From NCBI RefSeq assembly GCF_010994755.1, contig NZ_WHSB02000003.1, forward strand, positions 186,001 to 250,000: 64,000 bases of DNA, written 5' to 3'. The position numbers and the translations under genes were made by a program. Positions 1 to 8,303 of this stretch are shown piece after piece. This DNA comes from Shinella lacus (GTDB lineage: Bacteria > Pseudomonadota > Alphaproteobacteria > Rhizobiales > Rhizobiaceae). Each line of letters begins with the position of its first letter. Position 1 is the first letter of the stretch. The notes beneath the pieces are model-generated. The model worked only from the letters and a program-made list of their open reading frames with translations, had not been told where the DNA came from and searched no databases.

Positions 1-1083
1 CGCGTCGGCCACCTGTTCCTCCACCTTGGCGATGGCGCGTTCGTGCATCAGCGGGCCGATTTCCGCACCCGCTTCAAGCCCGGCGCCAACCTTCAGCGCC
101 TCGATGCGCGCCTTGAAGGCTTTCGTGAAGGCGGCAAGCACGGGGCGCTCGACATATATGCGGTTGGCGGCGAGGCAATCCTGGCCGGAGGTGGCGAACT
201 TGGCGTTGATCGCGATGGCGGCCGCCTTGTCGATATCGGCATCGGCGAAGACGATCAGCGGCGCATGGCCGCCCAGTTCCATCACGAGGCGCTTCATGGT
301 CGGCGCGCACTGGCCGGCGATCAGCTTGCCGATCTCCGTCGAGCCGGTGAAGCTTAGCGCCCTTATGCGGGCATCGGCATTCATGCGGCCGACGATGGTC
401 GCAGCATCGCCCGTCACGACGTTGAAGACGCCGGCCGGGAGGCCTGCCCGCTCGCCCAGTTCGGCAAGGGCCAAGGCTGAAAGCGGCGTCTCGCTGGAGG
501 GGTGCGCGACCACGGTGCAGCCGGCGGCAAGCGCTGCGGCGGCCTTGCGGGTGATCATCGCGCAGGGGAAATTCCACGGCGTCACGATGCCGACGACGCC
601 GAGCGCTTCGCGGCGCACGATCATCTCGGCGCCGGGCAGGTGGCTGGTCACGCTCTCGGCATTGAGGCGTTTGCCTTCCTCGGCATACCACTCGATGAAG
701 GAGGCGGCATAGTCGATCTCGCCACGGGATTCGGCAAGCGGCTTGCCCTGTTCGAGCGTCATCAGCAGCGCGAGGTCTTCGCGCGCTTCGAGGATCAGCC
801 CATGCCATTTGCGCAGAATGACGGCGCGCTGCTGCGGCAGCAGGTCCCGCCAGGCGGAAAAGGCCTGCGCCGCGGCTGAAATGGCCTCCGTGGTCTGCTC
901 GGCATCGAGTGCGGCGACCCAGGCGAGCGTCGCGGACGAGGCCGGGTCCGTCACGGCAAAACTGTTGCCCTCGCGGCCCGCCACCCAGCGGCCGCCTATA
1001 TAGGAGAGTTCGCGCAGCAGATGAGGGTCGGAGAGGCGGGCAAGCGCGTCGTGGAAAGTCGTCCGGGCGAATACGGCGGTCAT
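1..1083 (-). CDS. ssd: NAD(P)-dependent succinate/aspartate-semialdehyde dehydrogenase, partial (C-terminus beyond window)
   Basis: An aldehyde dehydrogenase of the GabD type. The 361 residues present hold the N-terminal and NAD-binding parts and the catalytic residues; roughly 120-130 C-terminal residues lie beyond the left edge. The VTPWNFP motif, the general base E269 in MELGGHAP and the nucleophile C303 in GQDC are all visible, so the enzyme should be active. The ATG at 1083 follows a strong AGAGGAGG ribosome site. It lies downstream of an AsnC-type regulator and next to enuR and the ectoine genes, the arrangement (asnC-ssd) described for ectoine clusters. There it is thought to oxidise aspartate semialdehyde, made from diaminobutyrate, to aspartate. 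A general succinate-semialdehyde dehydrogenase is the alternative; the ectoine role is inferred from context. Confidence 0.9.
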   Translation of the reverse strand, partial: MTAVFARTTFHDALARLSDPHLLRELSYIGGRWVAGREGNSFAVTDPASSATLAWVAALDAEQTTEAISAAAQAFSAWRDLLPQQRAVILRKWHGLILEAREDLALLMTLEQGKPLAESRGEIDYAASFIEWYAEEGKRLNAESVTSHLPGAEMIVRREALGVVGIVTPWNFPCAMITRKAAAALAAGCTVVAHPSSETPLSALALAELGERAGLPAGVFNVVTGDAATIVGRMNADARIRALSFTGSTEIGKLIAGQCAPTMKRLVMELGGHAPLIVFADADIDKAAAIAINAKFATSGQDCLAANRIYVERPVLAAFTKAFKARIEALKVGAGLEAGAEIGPLMHERAIAKVEEQVADA

Positions 1084-1134
1084 GGCGGCCTCCTCTGGCT
1101 TCAGTGGCCGGGAGTCTGCCAGAGGCGGGGCGAC

Positions 1135-1201
1135 AGATTGTCTATTGCCGGGGTGGCAGGCAGAGACTTTGGCCAAATGGGCGACGTGCCGTAGACAATC
1201 T
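1135..1201. promoter_or_regulatory. Inverted repeat AGATTGTCTA...TAGACAATCT between asnC and ssd
   Basis: A perfect 10-bp inverted repeat has arms at 1135-1144 and 1192-1201, with left ends 57 bp apart. It occupies the 120-bp gap between the AsnC-type gene and ssd. Widely spaced symmetrical sites fit the multimeric binding of Lrp/AsnC proteins, so this is a candidate operator for autoregulation or for ssd control. Only the repeat is observed; the binding protein is inferred. Confidence 0.5.
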
Positions 1202-1203
1202 CT

Positions 1204-1686
1204 CTATTCGGGGGAGGGCAGCAGCGTCGTCAGCGGCAGCACGGTCTCCTCCTTCACCGTCTTGGTGACGATGTAGGTGAAATAGCGGTCGATGCCGAGT
1301 TCGCGGTCGAGCAGACTGTCGACGAGGCGCTGATAGGCGTCGATGTCGGGCGCCATGATCTTCAGGATGTAATCGACGCCGCCGCCGACCGACCAGCAGG
1401 CGACGATCTCCGGCGTCGTCGCCACCGCGCGCTCGAACCGGTCGAAATCCGCCTGCCGGTGGTTGGCCAGCGTCACCTCCATCATGACGCTCGCGACCGG
1501 CGCCAGCCGCCGCACCGCGACCCGCGCGTGATAGCCCGTCACGATGCCCGCCTTCTCCAGCTTGCGCAGCCGGAGCCAGCACGGGGTCGGCGAGAGGCCC
1601 GCCTTTTCCGCCAGCGACAGCTTGGTGATGCGCCCGTTCTCCTGGATCGCTTCCAGGATGCGCAGGTCGATGGCGTCGAGTTTCAT
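1204..1686 (-). CDS. asnC: Lrp/AsnC-family regulator of the ectoine locus
   Basis: A 160-residue Lrp/AsnC protein. An N-terminal winged helix-turn-helix (about residues 4-60, with LSLAEKAGLSPTPCWLRLRKLE) is followed by a RAM ligand-binding domain with the GGGVDYILKI core. The ATG at 1686 is preceded by GGAGGG. It is the first gene of a leftward pair with ssd and is divergent from enuR. AsnC-type regulators (DoeX in Halomonas, asnC in Ruegeria) accompany ectoine catabolism genes and are reported to act together with EnuR. Its length and domains are normal for the family; the assignment to ectoine rests on the neighbours. Confidence 0.9.
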   Translation of the reverse strand: MKLDAIDLRILEAIQENGRITKLSLAEKAGLSPTPCWLRLRKLEKAGIVTGYHARVAVRRLAPVASVMMEVTLANHRQADFDRFERAVATTPEIVACWSVGGGVDYILKIMAPDIDAYQRLVDSLLDRELGIDRYFTYIVTKTVKEETVLPLTTLLPSPE

Positions 1687-1788
1687 GCGGTCGCCCTCCG
1701 GGCGGGTATCATGTCAAATACGGGAAAAAGACCATGGAAAGGCATTTTGGCGTTGTCAATTGAACTGAATTTGAGCACTGTTGAAATC

Positions 1789-3174
1789 ATGACAAATTGG
1801 CGTCCCGATATATCCCAATTGCGCCGGCCGGCCTACCTCTCCCTTGCCGAGCAGATCGCCCGCGCCATCCAGGAAGGGCTGCTGCCGAACGGTACACGCC
1901 TTCTGCCACACCGCAAGCTCGCCGACGACCTCAAACTGTCGGTGCAGACCGTCAGCCGCGCCTATGACGAGCTGATCCGCCGCGGCCTGATCTCCGGCGA
2001 GATCGGCCGCGGTTCCTTCGTGCAGACCCGGCCGAAGGAACCGGAACCGCCCTATCTGCCCGAACGCCTCGGCGAGCTGGTGGACCTGTCGATCCTGAAG
2101 CCCGTCTGCGAACAGCTGCACTTGGAGCGCATGCGGGAGGCCTTCGGCTGGTTGGCGGAAAACCTGCCGTCGAGCTCGGCACTGTCCTTTCGGCCGAACA
2201 TGGTGTTCCCACGCCATCGGGCCGTTGCCGCCGAATGGCTGGCGCGCTGCGGCCTCGACATTTCGCCGCTTAACATCAGCCTCACCAATGGCGCGACTTC
2301 CGGCATGACCGTGGCGCTGATGAGCGTCGCCCCGCCCGGTGCCACCGTCGCGACCGAGGCGATCAGCCACCACACGCTGGTGCCGCTCTCCACCTATCTC
2401 GGCCTGCATCTGGAAGGCCTGCCGATCGACCATGACGGCATGATCCCCGAGGCGCTCGACGAGGCCTGCCGGAAAGGCGTGGTCCGTGCCGTCTTCCTCC
2501 AGCCATCCGTCATCAACCCCACAGCCACTCTGATGAGCGCCGGGCGTCGGCAGGCGCTGGCCGAGGTCGCGCGGCGCAACGATATCGCGATCATCGAGAA
2601 CGATATTCTGGGGCCTTTGGTCGAAAACAGGGCGCCGCCGCTGGCGGCTTATGCGCCGGAGCGCACGCTCTACATCACCAGCTTCACCAAGATCACCGTG
2701 CCGGGCCTGCGCATCGGTTATCTCGCCGCGCCCGACCGCTATGTCGCGGCCGTCGCCAACCGGCACCTCGTCTCGAACTGGATGGCGACGCCGTCGATCG
2801 CCGAGATCGCGACGCGCTGGGTCAGCGATGGCACGGCCATGGAACTCGTCAACTGGCAGCGCCGGGCACTCGCCGCGCGGCACGCCATTGCCGAGGAAAC
2901 CTTCGCGGGCCTGCCCTACCGCTCGCATCCGCAGAGCCTGCATGTCTGGCTGCCGCTGCCGGAGGGACACACGGAAGAGGGCTTCGTCTCGCAGGCCCGC
3001 CTGCGTGGTGTCGCCATCGCCCCCGGCTCCTCCTTCCGCACCGCCGATCAGGGCTGGCACCCGGCCGTGCGCATCTCTCTCGGCTCGACGACCGAGCAGG
3101 AACTTCGCACCGGGCTCGGCATTCTGGCTTCGTTGGCCAGCGGAAATCCGGAGGCGTTGCTGCTCGCGATTTGA
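1789..3174 (+). CDS. enuR: MocR/GntR-type PLP-binding repressor of ectoine utilisation
   Basis: A 461-residue MocR protein: an N-terminal GntR winged helix (about 10-80, with LPHRKLADDLKLSVQTVSRAYDEL) joined to a fold-type I aminotransferase-like domain. K301 in SFTKITVPG is the expected PLP-anchoring lysine, matching the lysine near position 302 reported for Ruegeria EnuR. In that family the effectors are diaminobutyrate-derived degradation products, which relieve repression. I chose the ATG at 1789 because homologous GntR domains begin just after it; the open frame extends further upstream without family similarity, and no strong ribosome site is visible. It sits between asnC-ssd and the ehu-eut genes on the same strand as the latter. 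Confidence 0.9.
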   Translation: MTNWRPDISQLRRPAYLSLAEQIARAIQEGLLPNGTRLLPHRKLADDLKLSVQTVSRAYDELIRRGLISGEIGRGSFVQTRPKEPEPPYLPERLGELVDLSILKPVCEQLHLERMREAFGWLAENLPSSSALSFRPNMVFPRHRAVAAEWLARCGLDISPLNISLTNGATSGMTVALMSVAPPGATVATEAISHHTLVPLSTYLGLHLEGLPIDHDGMIPEALDEACRKGVVRAVFLQPSVINPTATLMSAGRRQALAEVARRNDIAIIENDILGPLVENRAPPLAAYAPERTLYITSFTKITVPGLRIGYLAAPDRYVAAVANRHLVSNWMATPSIAEIATRWVSDGTAMELVNWQRRALAARHAIAEETFAGLPYRSHPQSLHVWLPLPEGHTEEGFVSQARLRGVAIAPGSSFRTADQGWHPAVRISLGSTTEQELRTGLGILASLASGNPEALLLAI

Positions 3175-3204
3175 GGCAAATGCCTGCCAAAGAGGCGGCG
3201 AGAC

Positions 3205-3238
3205 AATAATTGTAATGATATTATTATTCGGATTGACA
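3205..3238 (+). promoter_or_regulatory. AT-rich operator-like repeat and -35 element upstream of ehuA
   Basis: In the 120-bp gap between enuR and ehuA, AATAAT at 3205-3210 faces ATTATTATT at 3220-3228, giving an AT-rich interrupted inverted repeat in a GC-rich background. A consensus TTGACA follows at 3233-3238. This is the most likely promoter and EnuR operator of the ehu-eut operon. No good -10 box is visible at the usual distance, so the promoter call is tentative. Confidence 0.45.
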
Positions 3239-3294
3239 TGATTTAGATCGCCGCGCATCGTTAGGCCATCACGTCTCAACAGGGAGAGACATGC

Positions 3295-4080
3295 ATGGCT
3301 GCACCGATCATCCGCATCGACAACATCACGAAGCGCTACGGCCCGCTGACCGTGCTCGACGGGTTGTCGATGGAGGTGCTGCCGGGCGAAAAACTCGCGC
3401 TCATTGGCCCGTCCGGCTCCGGCAAGACGACGATCCTGCGCATCCTGATGACGCTGGAGACGATCAGCGGCGGCCATATCCAGGTCGACGGCGACCAACT
3501 CTACCACATGCCGAAGAACGGCAGCCTCGCGCCGGCCGACGAACGCCACCTGCACCGGATGCGCGAGAAGATCGGCATGGTCTTCCAGCACTTCAATCTC
3601 TTCCCGCACAAATGCGTGCTCGATAATGTCACGCTCGCGCCGATGCTGACGAAGGGCGTGCCGAGGGCCGCGGCGGAGAAGCGGGCGATGGAGCTTCTCG
3701 ACATGGTGGGCCTCGCCGACAAGGCGAAGAACATGCCCGCCCAGTTGTCCGGCGGACAGAAGCAGCGTGTCGCCATCGCCCGCGCTCTCGCGCTTTCGCC
3801 CAAGATCATGCTGTTCGACGAGGTCACCTCCGCGCTCGATCCCGAGCTTGTCGAGGAGGTGCTGAACGTCATGCGCAAGCTCGCCGCCGAGACCGATATG
3901 ACCATGCTGCTCGTCACCCACGAAATGGGTTTTGCGCACGATTTCGCCGACCGTGTGCTGTTCTTCGATCGCGGCAAGATCGTCGAGGAAGGCAAGCCGG
4001 ACGACATTTTTACCCATCCCAAGCAGGAGCGCACACAAAGCTTCCTGCGCAAGATCATCGCGGCAGGGCACCGCGTCTGA
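3295..4080 (+). CDS. ehuA: Ectoine/hydroxyectoine ABC importer, ATPase subunit
   Basis: A 261-residue polar-amino-acid-family ABC ATPase. It has Walker A GPSGSGKT (about residue 40), the Q-loop in [10 protein letters not shown], the signature LSGGQKQR, Walker [13 protein letters not shown] and the H-loop THEMG. It would sit on the cytoplasmic face of the EhuC-EhuD pore. The ATG at 3295 lies behind GGGAGAGAC; a nearby ATG at 3291 is out of frame. It is the first gene of a collinear plus-strand series through doeB at 11504. The family call (EhuA rather than another amino-acid importer) rests on the eut genes downstream. Confidence 0.93.
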   Translation: MAAPIIRIDNITKRYGPLTVLDGLSMEVLPGEKLALIGPSGSGKTTILRILMTLETISGGHIQVDGDQLYHMPKNGSLAPADERHLHRMREKIGMVFQHFNLFPHKCVLDNVTLAPMLTKGVPRAAAEKRAMELLDMVGLADKAKNMPAQLSGGQKQRVAIARALALSPKIMLFDEVTSALDPELVEEVLNVMRKLAAETDMTMLLVTHEMGFAHDFADRVLFFDRGKIVEEGKPDDIFTHPKQERTQSFLRKIIAAGHRV

Positions 4081-4136
4081 GGGCTCAGAAACCTCAAGAG
4101 AATTGCTCCAAGCAACAACCAGAGGAGTTCGGAACA

Positions 4137-4988
4137 ATGAAGAGCAGACATTTTTGGACCATAGCCGCGGGTGCCAGCGCACTGATGGCAATCGTTGCCG
4201 CAGCCCCGGCCTCGGCCGACGACGGCAAGCTCGCGGAACTGAAGGAACAGGGTTTCGCCCGCGTCGCCATCGCCAATGAGCCGCCGTTCACGGCAGTCGC
4301 CGCTGACGGCAAGGTTTCGGGTGCAGCTCCCGACGTCGCCCGCGAAGTCTTCAAGCGCCTCGGCGTTGCCGATATCGTCGCGTCGATCTCGGAATATGGC
4401 GCGATGATCCCCGGCCTCCAGGCAGGCCGCCACGACGTCATCACCGCCGGCCTCTTCATGAAGCCGGAGCGTTGCGCGGCCGTCTCCTATTCGGAGCCGA
4501 TCCTCTGCGACGCCGAAGCCTTTGCGCTGAAGAAGGGCAACCCGCTCGGCCTCAAGAGCTACAAGGACATCGCCGACAATCCGGATGCCAAGATCGGTGC
4601 GCCGGGCGGCGGCACGGAAGAGAAGCTTGCGCTCGAAGCCGGCGTGCCGCGCGACCGCGTCATCGTGGTGCCGGATGGCCAGAGCGGCCTGAAAATGCTG
4701 CAGGACGGCCGCATCGACGTCTATTCGCTGCCGGTGCTGTCGATCAACGACCTCGTTTCCAAGGCGAACGACCCGAATGTCGAGGTCGTCGCTCCGGTCG
4801 AAGGCGCCCCGGTCTATTGCGACGGCGCCGCCTTCAAGAAGGGCGACGAAGCGCTGCGCGATGCCTTCGACGTGGAGCTCGCCAAGCTGAAGGAATCCGG
4901 CGACTTTGCCAAGATCATCGAGCCCTACGGCTTCTCCGCCGCCGCCGCCATGTCGACGACGCGCGAAAAGCTCTGCGCGGCGCAGTAA
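4137..4988 (+). CDS. ehuB: Ectoine/hydroxyectoine-binding periplasmic protein
   Basis: A 283-residue family 3 solute-binding protein. A Sec signal peptide (about residues 1-27, ending in APASA) precedes two lobes typical of amino-acid-binding proteins, with GFARVAIANEPPF near the start and a GGGTEEKLALEAG hinge region. It delivers ectoine or hydroxyectoine to EhuCD. The ATG has AGAGGAG just upstream. It follows ehuA by 56 bp and is separated from ehuC by a palindromic repeat that may affect how much downstream mRNA is made. Binding proteins are normally needed in excess of permeases, so this polar effect is plausible but not shown. Confidence 0.92.
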   Translation: MKSRHFWTIAAGASALMAIVAAAPASADDGKLAELKEQGFARVAIANEPPFTAVAADGKVSGAAPDVAREVFKRLGVADIVASISEYGAMIPGLQAGRHDVITAGLFMKPERCAAVSYSEPILCDAEAFALKKGNPLGLKSYKDIADNPDAKIGAPGGGTEEKLALEAGVPRDRVIVVPDGQSGLKMLQDGRIDVYSLPVLSINDLVSKANDPNVEVVAPVEGAPVYCDGAAFKKGDEALRDAFDVELAKLKESGDFAKIIEPYGFSAAAAMSTTREKLCAAQ

Positions 4989-5002
4989 GGAATGGCGGAT
5001 CT

Positions 5003-5162
5003 GCCCCTCATCCCGCTGCCGCGACCTTCTCCCCGTAAACGGGGAGAAGGGACTGGTGGCTCCGTTTTCTCATCCCCGATGGCTTTGCGGGGGAGGAAGC
5101 CGGTTCCTGTTTCCCCTTCGCCCCGCTTGCGGGGAGAAGGTGCCGGCAGGCGGATGAGGGGC
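5003..5162. repeat. RIME-type rhizobial intergenic mosaic element
   Basis: A 160-bp palindromic mosaic begins GCCCCTCATC and ends GATGAGGGGC. It contains two internal hairpins: 5025-5050 (CCTTCTCCCCGT, AA loop, ACGGGGAGAAGG, perfect 12-bp stem) and 5115-5140 (the same design with one mismatch). This layout matches the repeated intergenic elements of Rhizobium and Sinorhizobium relatives (RIME). It lies inside the ehu operon, between ehuB and ehuC, ending 35 bp before the ehuC start. It contains no credible gene. Confidence 0.8.
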
Positions 5163-5197
5163 ATCGCTCCGCTGTCTTCAACGGGATTGCACGCACC

Positions 5198-5857
5198 ATG
5201 ACCGACTGGTCCGGCTATATAGGGCTGATCCTGCAAGGCGCGCTCGTGACGCTTGAGCTCACCCTCATGGGCTCGGTGCTCGCCGTCATCATGGCGTTCG
5301 TCGCCGGGCTTGGCCGCGTCAGCCGCTTCATGGCGGTCCGGGCGCTTGCCACCACCTATATCGAATTCTTCCGCGGCACCTCGATCTTCGTCCAGCTGTT
5401 CTGGGTCTATTTCGTGCTGCCCTTTGCCGGTGTCACGCTGTCGCCGCTCCAGGCCGGTGTGCTCGCGTTGGGGCTGAATGTCGGCGCCTATGGGGCGGAG
5501 GTGGTGCGCGGCGCCGTCAAGGCGATCGGCCGAGAGCAGCGTGAGGCCTGTGTGGCGCTCAACCTGACGCGCGGCCAGGCGATGCGCCATGTTATCTTGC
5601 CGCAGGCGCTGCCGCTGATGCTGCCGACCTTCGGCAACAATGCGATCGAGCTTCTGAAGGGCACGGCCGTCGTATCGCTGATCTCGCTCACCGACATGAC
5701 CTTCCAGGCGCAGGTTGTGCGCGCCCAGACCGGCAGCACGCTGATCCCCTTCGCGGTGATCCTCGTGCTCTACTTCCTGATGGCGCTGGCGATTTCCACC
5801 GGCATGCGCTGGCTGGAGCGTCGCGTCACCCGCGGCCTCGATGGCGTGAGGACCTGA
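5198..5857 (+). CDS. ehuC: Ectoine/hydroxyectoine ABC importer, permease subunit
   Basis: A 219-residue HisM-family membrane permease with about five hydrophobic segments. The EAA-type cytoplasmic loop is near residues 115-145 (AIGREQREACVALNLTRGQAMRHVILPQALPLMLP, seen in parts). It pairs with EhuD as the transmembrane heterodimer energised by EhuA. The start at 5198 lies 35 bp after the mosaic repeat and has only a weak ribosome site (ACGGGA). ehuD follows after 2 bp. Confidence 0.92.
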   Translation: MTDWSGYIGLILQGALVTLELTLMGSVLAVIMAFVAGLGRVSRFMAVRALATTYIEFFRGTSIFVQLFWVYFVLPFAGVTLSPLQAGVLALGLNVGAYGAEVVRGAVKAIGREQREACVALNLTRGQAMRHVILPQALPLMLPTFGNNAIELLKGTAVVSLISLTDMTFQAQVVRAQTGSTLIPFAVILVLYFLMALAISTGMRWLERRVTRGLDGVRT

Positions 5858-5859
5858 CG

Positions 5860-6522
5860 ATGGAATGGGACTGGAATTTCGTCTGGGAGATCATGCCGAC
5901 CCTGCTCGAAGGGTTGAAGATTACCATTCTCGCCACCGTGCTCGGTGCCGCCGTCGCCGCCGTGGTCGGCCTCGTCTTCGCCATCCTGCGCATGACCGCG
6001 CCGAAGCCGATCGCGCGCGCAACCAGTTTCATCGTTGAGTTCATCCGCGGCACGCCGCTGCTCGTGCAGCTCTATTTCATCTTCTACGTGCTGCCGGATA
6101 TCGGCATCCGCCTGCCGGCGCTACTGGCCGGCGTCATCGGGCTCGGCGTGCACTACGGCACCTATGCGGCGGAAGTCTACCGCGCCGGCATCGAGAACGT
6201 GCCGCGCGGCCAGTGGGAGGCGGCGAAGGCAACGAACCTTTCCGCGCGCCAGACCTGGATCCACGTCGTCCTGCCGCAGGCCATTCCGCCGATGATCCCG
6301 GCGCTCGCCAACTACTTGATCGCCATGTTCAAGGAGACGCCGCTGCTCTCCGCCATCACCGTGCTAGAGCTGATGAACCAGGCAAAGAGCGTCGCCAACA
6401 GCAGCTATCGCTATATCGAGCCGATGACGATGGTCGGCATCTTCTTCCTGATCATGAGCCTCATCTCCGTCGTCTTCCTGCGCTGGCTGGAAGAGCGTTA
6501 TGCCCGCGTGGAGGAACGCTGA
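5860..6522 (+). CDS. ehuD: Ectoine/hydroxyectoine ABC importer, permease subunit
   Basis: A 220-residue HisM-type permease related to EhuC, with five or so hydrophobic segments and the EAA loop (GQWEAAKATNLSARQTW) before a PQAIPPMIP motif. It is the second half of the transporter pore in the inner membrane. The start lies 2 bp after ehuC and its stop codon shares one base with the eutA start (TGATG), so the four transport genes and the first catabolic gene are probably translationally coupled. Confidence 0.92.
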   Translation: MEWDWNFVWEIMPTLLEGLKITILATVLGAAVAAVVGLVFAILRMTAPKPIARATSFIVEFIRGTPLLVQLYFIFYVLPDIGIRLPALLAGVIGLGVHYGTYAAEVYRAGIENVPRGQWEAAKATNLSARQTWIHVVLPQAIPPMIPALANYLIAMFKETPLLSAITVLELMNQAKSVANSSYRYIEPMTMVGIFFLIMSLISVVFLRWLEERYARVEER

Positions 6523-7298
6523 TGCAGAGCCTGGACCTTGCTCTCGCCTCCCGTGCGCCAAAACTCGATGACCGCCCGCTCGCAAAGCGCATCGGCCTGA
6601 TCATCCTTGCCACCGACCACACGACGGAAGTGGATTTCCAGCGCATGGTGGCAAATGAGCGGATCGGCGTCTATGTCACCCGCATTCCCTATGCCAATCC
6701 GGTGACGCCGGAGAACCTGCGTGCCATGCAGCCGTCGCTGACGGCCGGCGCGGCGCTCATCCTGCCGGACGAGCCGCTCGACGTTGTGATGTATTCCTGC
6801 ACCTCGGCCTCGGTCGTCATCGGCGACGCTGCTGTGAAGGCGGCGGTGAAGGCGGCCAAGCCGACTGCGGCCGTGGTGACGCCGACCGCCGCTGCGGTGT
6901 CAGGCCTGAAGGCCTTCGGTGCGAAGCGGATCTCTGTCCTGACGCCCTACACGATCGAAACCAGCAAGCCGATGGCGGACTATTTTATCGCGCTCGGTTT
7001 CGACATCGCCCGCTTCACCTGCCTCGGCCTGACGGACGATCGCGAGATGGCGCGGATTTCGCCGGCGGAAATCGTCGCCTTTGCGAAGGAGGCGACTGCG
7101 CCCGACTGCGATGCGCTCTTTATCTCCTGCACGGCTGTACGCGCGGCGGGTGTTGCGGCTGAAATCGAGGCCGCCATCGGCAAGCCGGTCGTGACCAGCA
7201 ATCTTGCCACGGCCTGGGCCTGCCTGCGGCTGTGCGGCGACGATGCAGCGCGGCCGGAACTCGGGCGGCTGATGACGCTCGCCTATCCGGGTCGGTAA
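6522..7298 (+). CDS. eutA: Ectoine utilisation protein EutA (Asp/Glu racemase-like)
   Basis: A 258-residue protein of the aspartate/glutamate racemase, maleate isomerase and arylmalonate decarboxylase superfamily. Two cysteines lie in the expected catalytic contexts, YSCTSAS (about residue 91) and ISCTAVR (about residue 202). In ectoine clusters EutA is grouped with EutB and EutC and is proposed to help convert hydroxyectoine-derived intermediates; the exact reaction, perhaps stereo-inversion, is not firmly established. The start at 6522 overlaps the ehuD stop by one base. Confidence 0.88.
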   Translation: MQSLDLALASRAPKLDDRPLAKRIGLIILATDHTTEVDFQRMVANERIGVYVTRIPYANPVTPENLRAMQPSLTAGAALILPDEPLDVVMYSCTSASVVIGDAAVKAAVKAAKPTAAVVTPTAAAVSGLKAFGAKRISVLTPYTIETSKPMADYFIALGFDIARFTCLGLTDDREMARISPAEIVAFAKEATAPDCDALFISCTAVRAAGVAAEIEAAIGKPVVTSNLATAWACLRLCGDDAARPELGRLMTLAYPGR

Positions 7299-7301
7299 GC
7301 C

Positions 7302-8303
7302 ATGACAAACCTTCCCGTGACATTGGCCGATATCGAACAGGCTGCCCGGCGCATCGAGGGCCGCATCCTGCGCACGCCCTTCGTGCTGTCGGCATCGCTT
7401 TCCGAACGCTGCGGCGTGCCGGTGGGCCTCAAGCTCGAACACCACCAGACGACCGGCAGCTTCAAGCTGCGGGGCGCGACCAATGCGGTGCTTTCGCTTT
7501 CGCCGGAGGAGCGCGCGAGGGGCGTCGTTGCCGCCTCCACGGGCAATCATGGCCGCGCGCTTGCCCACGCCGCCAAGGCCGAGGGCTCGGTCGCGACGAT
7601 CTGCATGTCCCGGCTGGTGCCGGAAAACAAGGTGGCGGAAATCCGCCGACTCGGCGCGAGTGTCCGCATCGTCGGCCGGTCGCAGGACGAGGCACAGGTC
7701 GAGGTGGACAGGCTGATGGCGGAAGACGGTCTCGTCATGGTGCCGCCCTTCGACAATCCAGCCGTGGTGGCGGGGCAGGGCACGCTTGGCCTGGAGATCG
7801 TCGAGGCCATGCCGGATGTCGCCACCGTGCTCGTGCCACTCTCGGGCGGGGGGCTTGCCGCGGGTGTCGCTGCCGCGGTGAAGGGGCGCTTGCCGAAGGC
7901 GCGCGTCATCGGCCTCACCATGCAGCGCGGCGCGGCGATGAAGGCGAGCCTTGATGCGGGGCGGCCGGTGCAGGTCGAGGAGGTGGCAAGCCTTGCGGAT
8001 TCGCTCGGCGGCGGCATCGGGCTCGACAATGCGGTGACCTTCCGCATGTGCCGCGACCTGCTCGACGAGGTGGTCCTGCTTTCCGAAGCCGAGATCGCGG
8101 CCGGCATGCGGCATGCCTATACGCAAGAACGCGAGGTGATCGAAGGGGGGGCTGCGGTCGGCATCGCGGCGTTGCTTTCCGGCCGCCTCGGCAAACTCGA
8201 CGGCCCCGTGGCCGTCATCTTTTCCGGCCGCAACGTCGACATGGGCCTGCACCAGCGGGTCATCAACGGCGAGGCCGATCCGTTTGCGGAGGACGCGGCG
8301 TGA
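7302..8303 (+). CDS. eutB: Hydroxyectoine utilisation dehydratase EutB (threonine dehydratase-like)
   Basis: A 333-residue fold-type II PLP enzyme of the threonine/serine dehydratase family. The PLP lysine is K55 in TTGSFKLRGA, the ASTGNHGRALA phosphate loop follows, and a glycine-rich SGGGLAAG motif lies near residue 184. EutB is thought to dehydrate a hydroxylated diaminobutyrate-like intermediate from hydroxyectoine. It lacks the C-terminal regulatory domain of biosynthetic threonine deaminases, as expected for a catabolic enzyme. The end overlaps the eutC start. Confidence 0.9.
   Translation: MTNLPVTLADIEQAARRIEGRILRTPFVLSASLSERCGVPVGLKLEHHQTTGSFKLRGATNAVLSLSPEERARGVVAASTGNHGRALAHAAKAEGSVATICMSRLVPENKVAEIRRLGASVRIVGRSQDEAQVEVDRLMAEDGLVMVPPFDNPAVVAGQGTLGLEIVEAMPDVATVLVPLSGGGLAAGVAAAVKGRLPKARVIGLTMQRGAAMKASLDAGRPVQVEEVASLADSLGGGIGLDNAVTFRMCRDLLDEVVLLSEAEIAAGMRHAYTQEREVIEGGAAVGIAALLSGRLGKLDGPVAVIFSGRNVDMGLHQRVINGEADPFAEDAA

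Noticed and set aside
1756-4191. Long minus-strand open frame (811 codons) opposite enuR and ehuA
   Set aside because: It is antisense to two clear genes, has no ribosome site or domain, and its His, Arg and Asp-rich composition is what the reverse complement of GC-rich genes gives.
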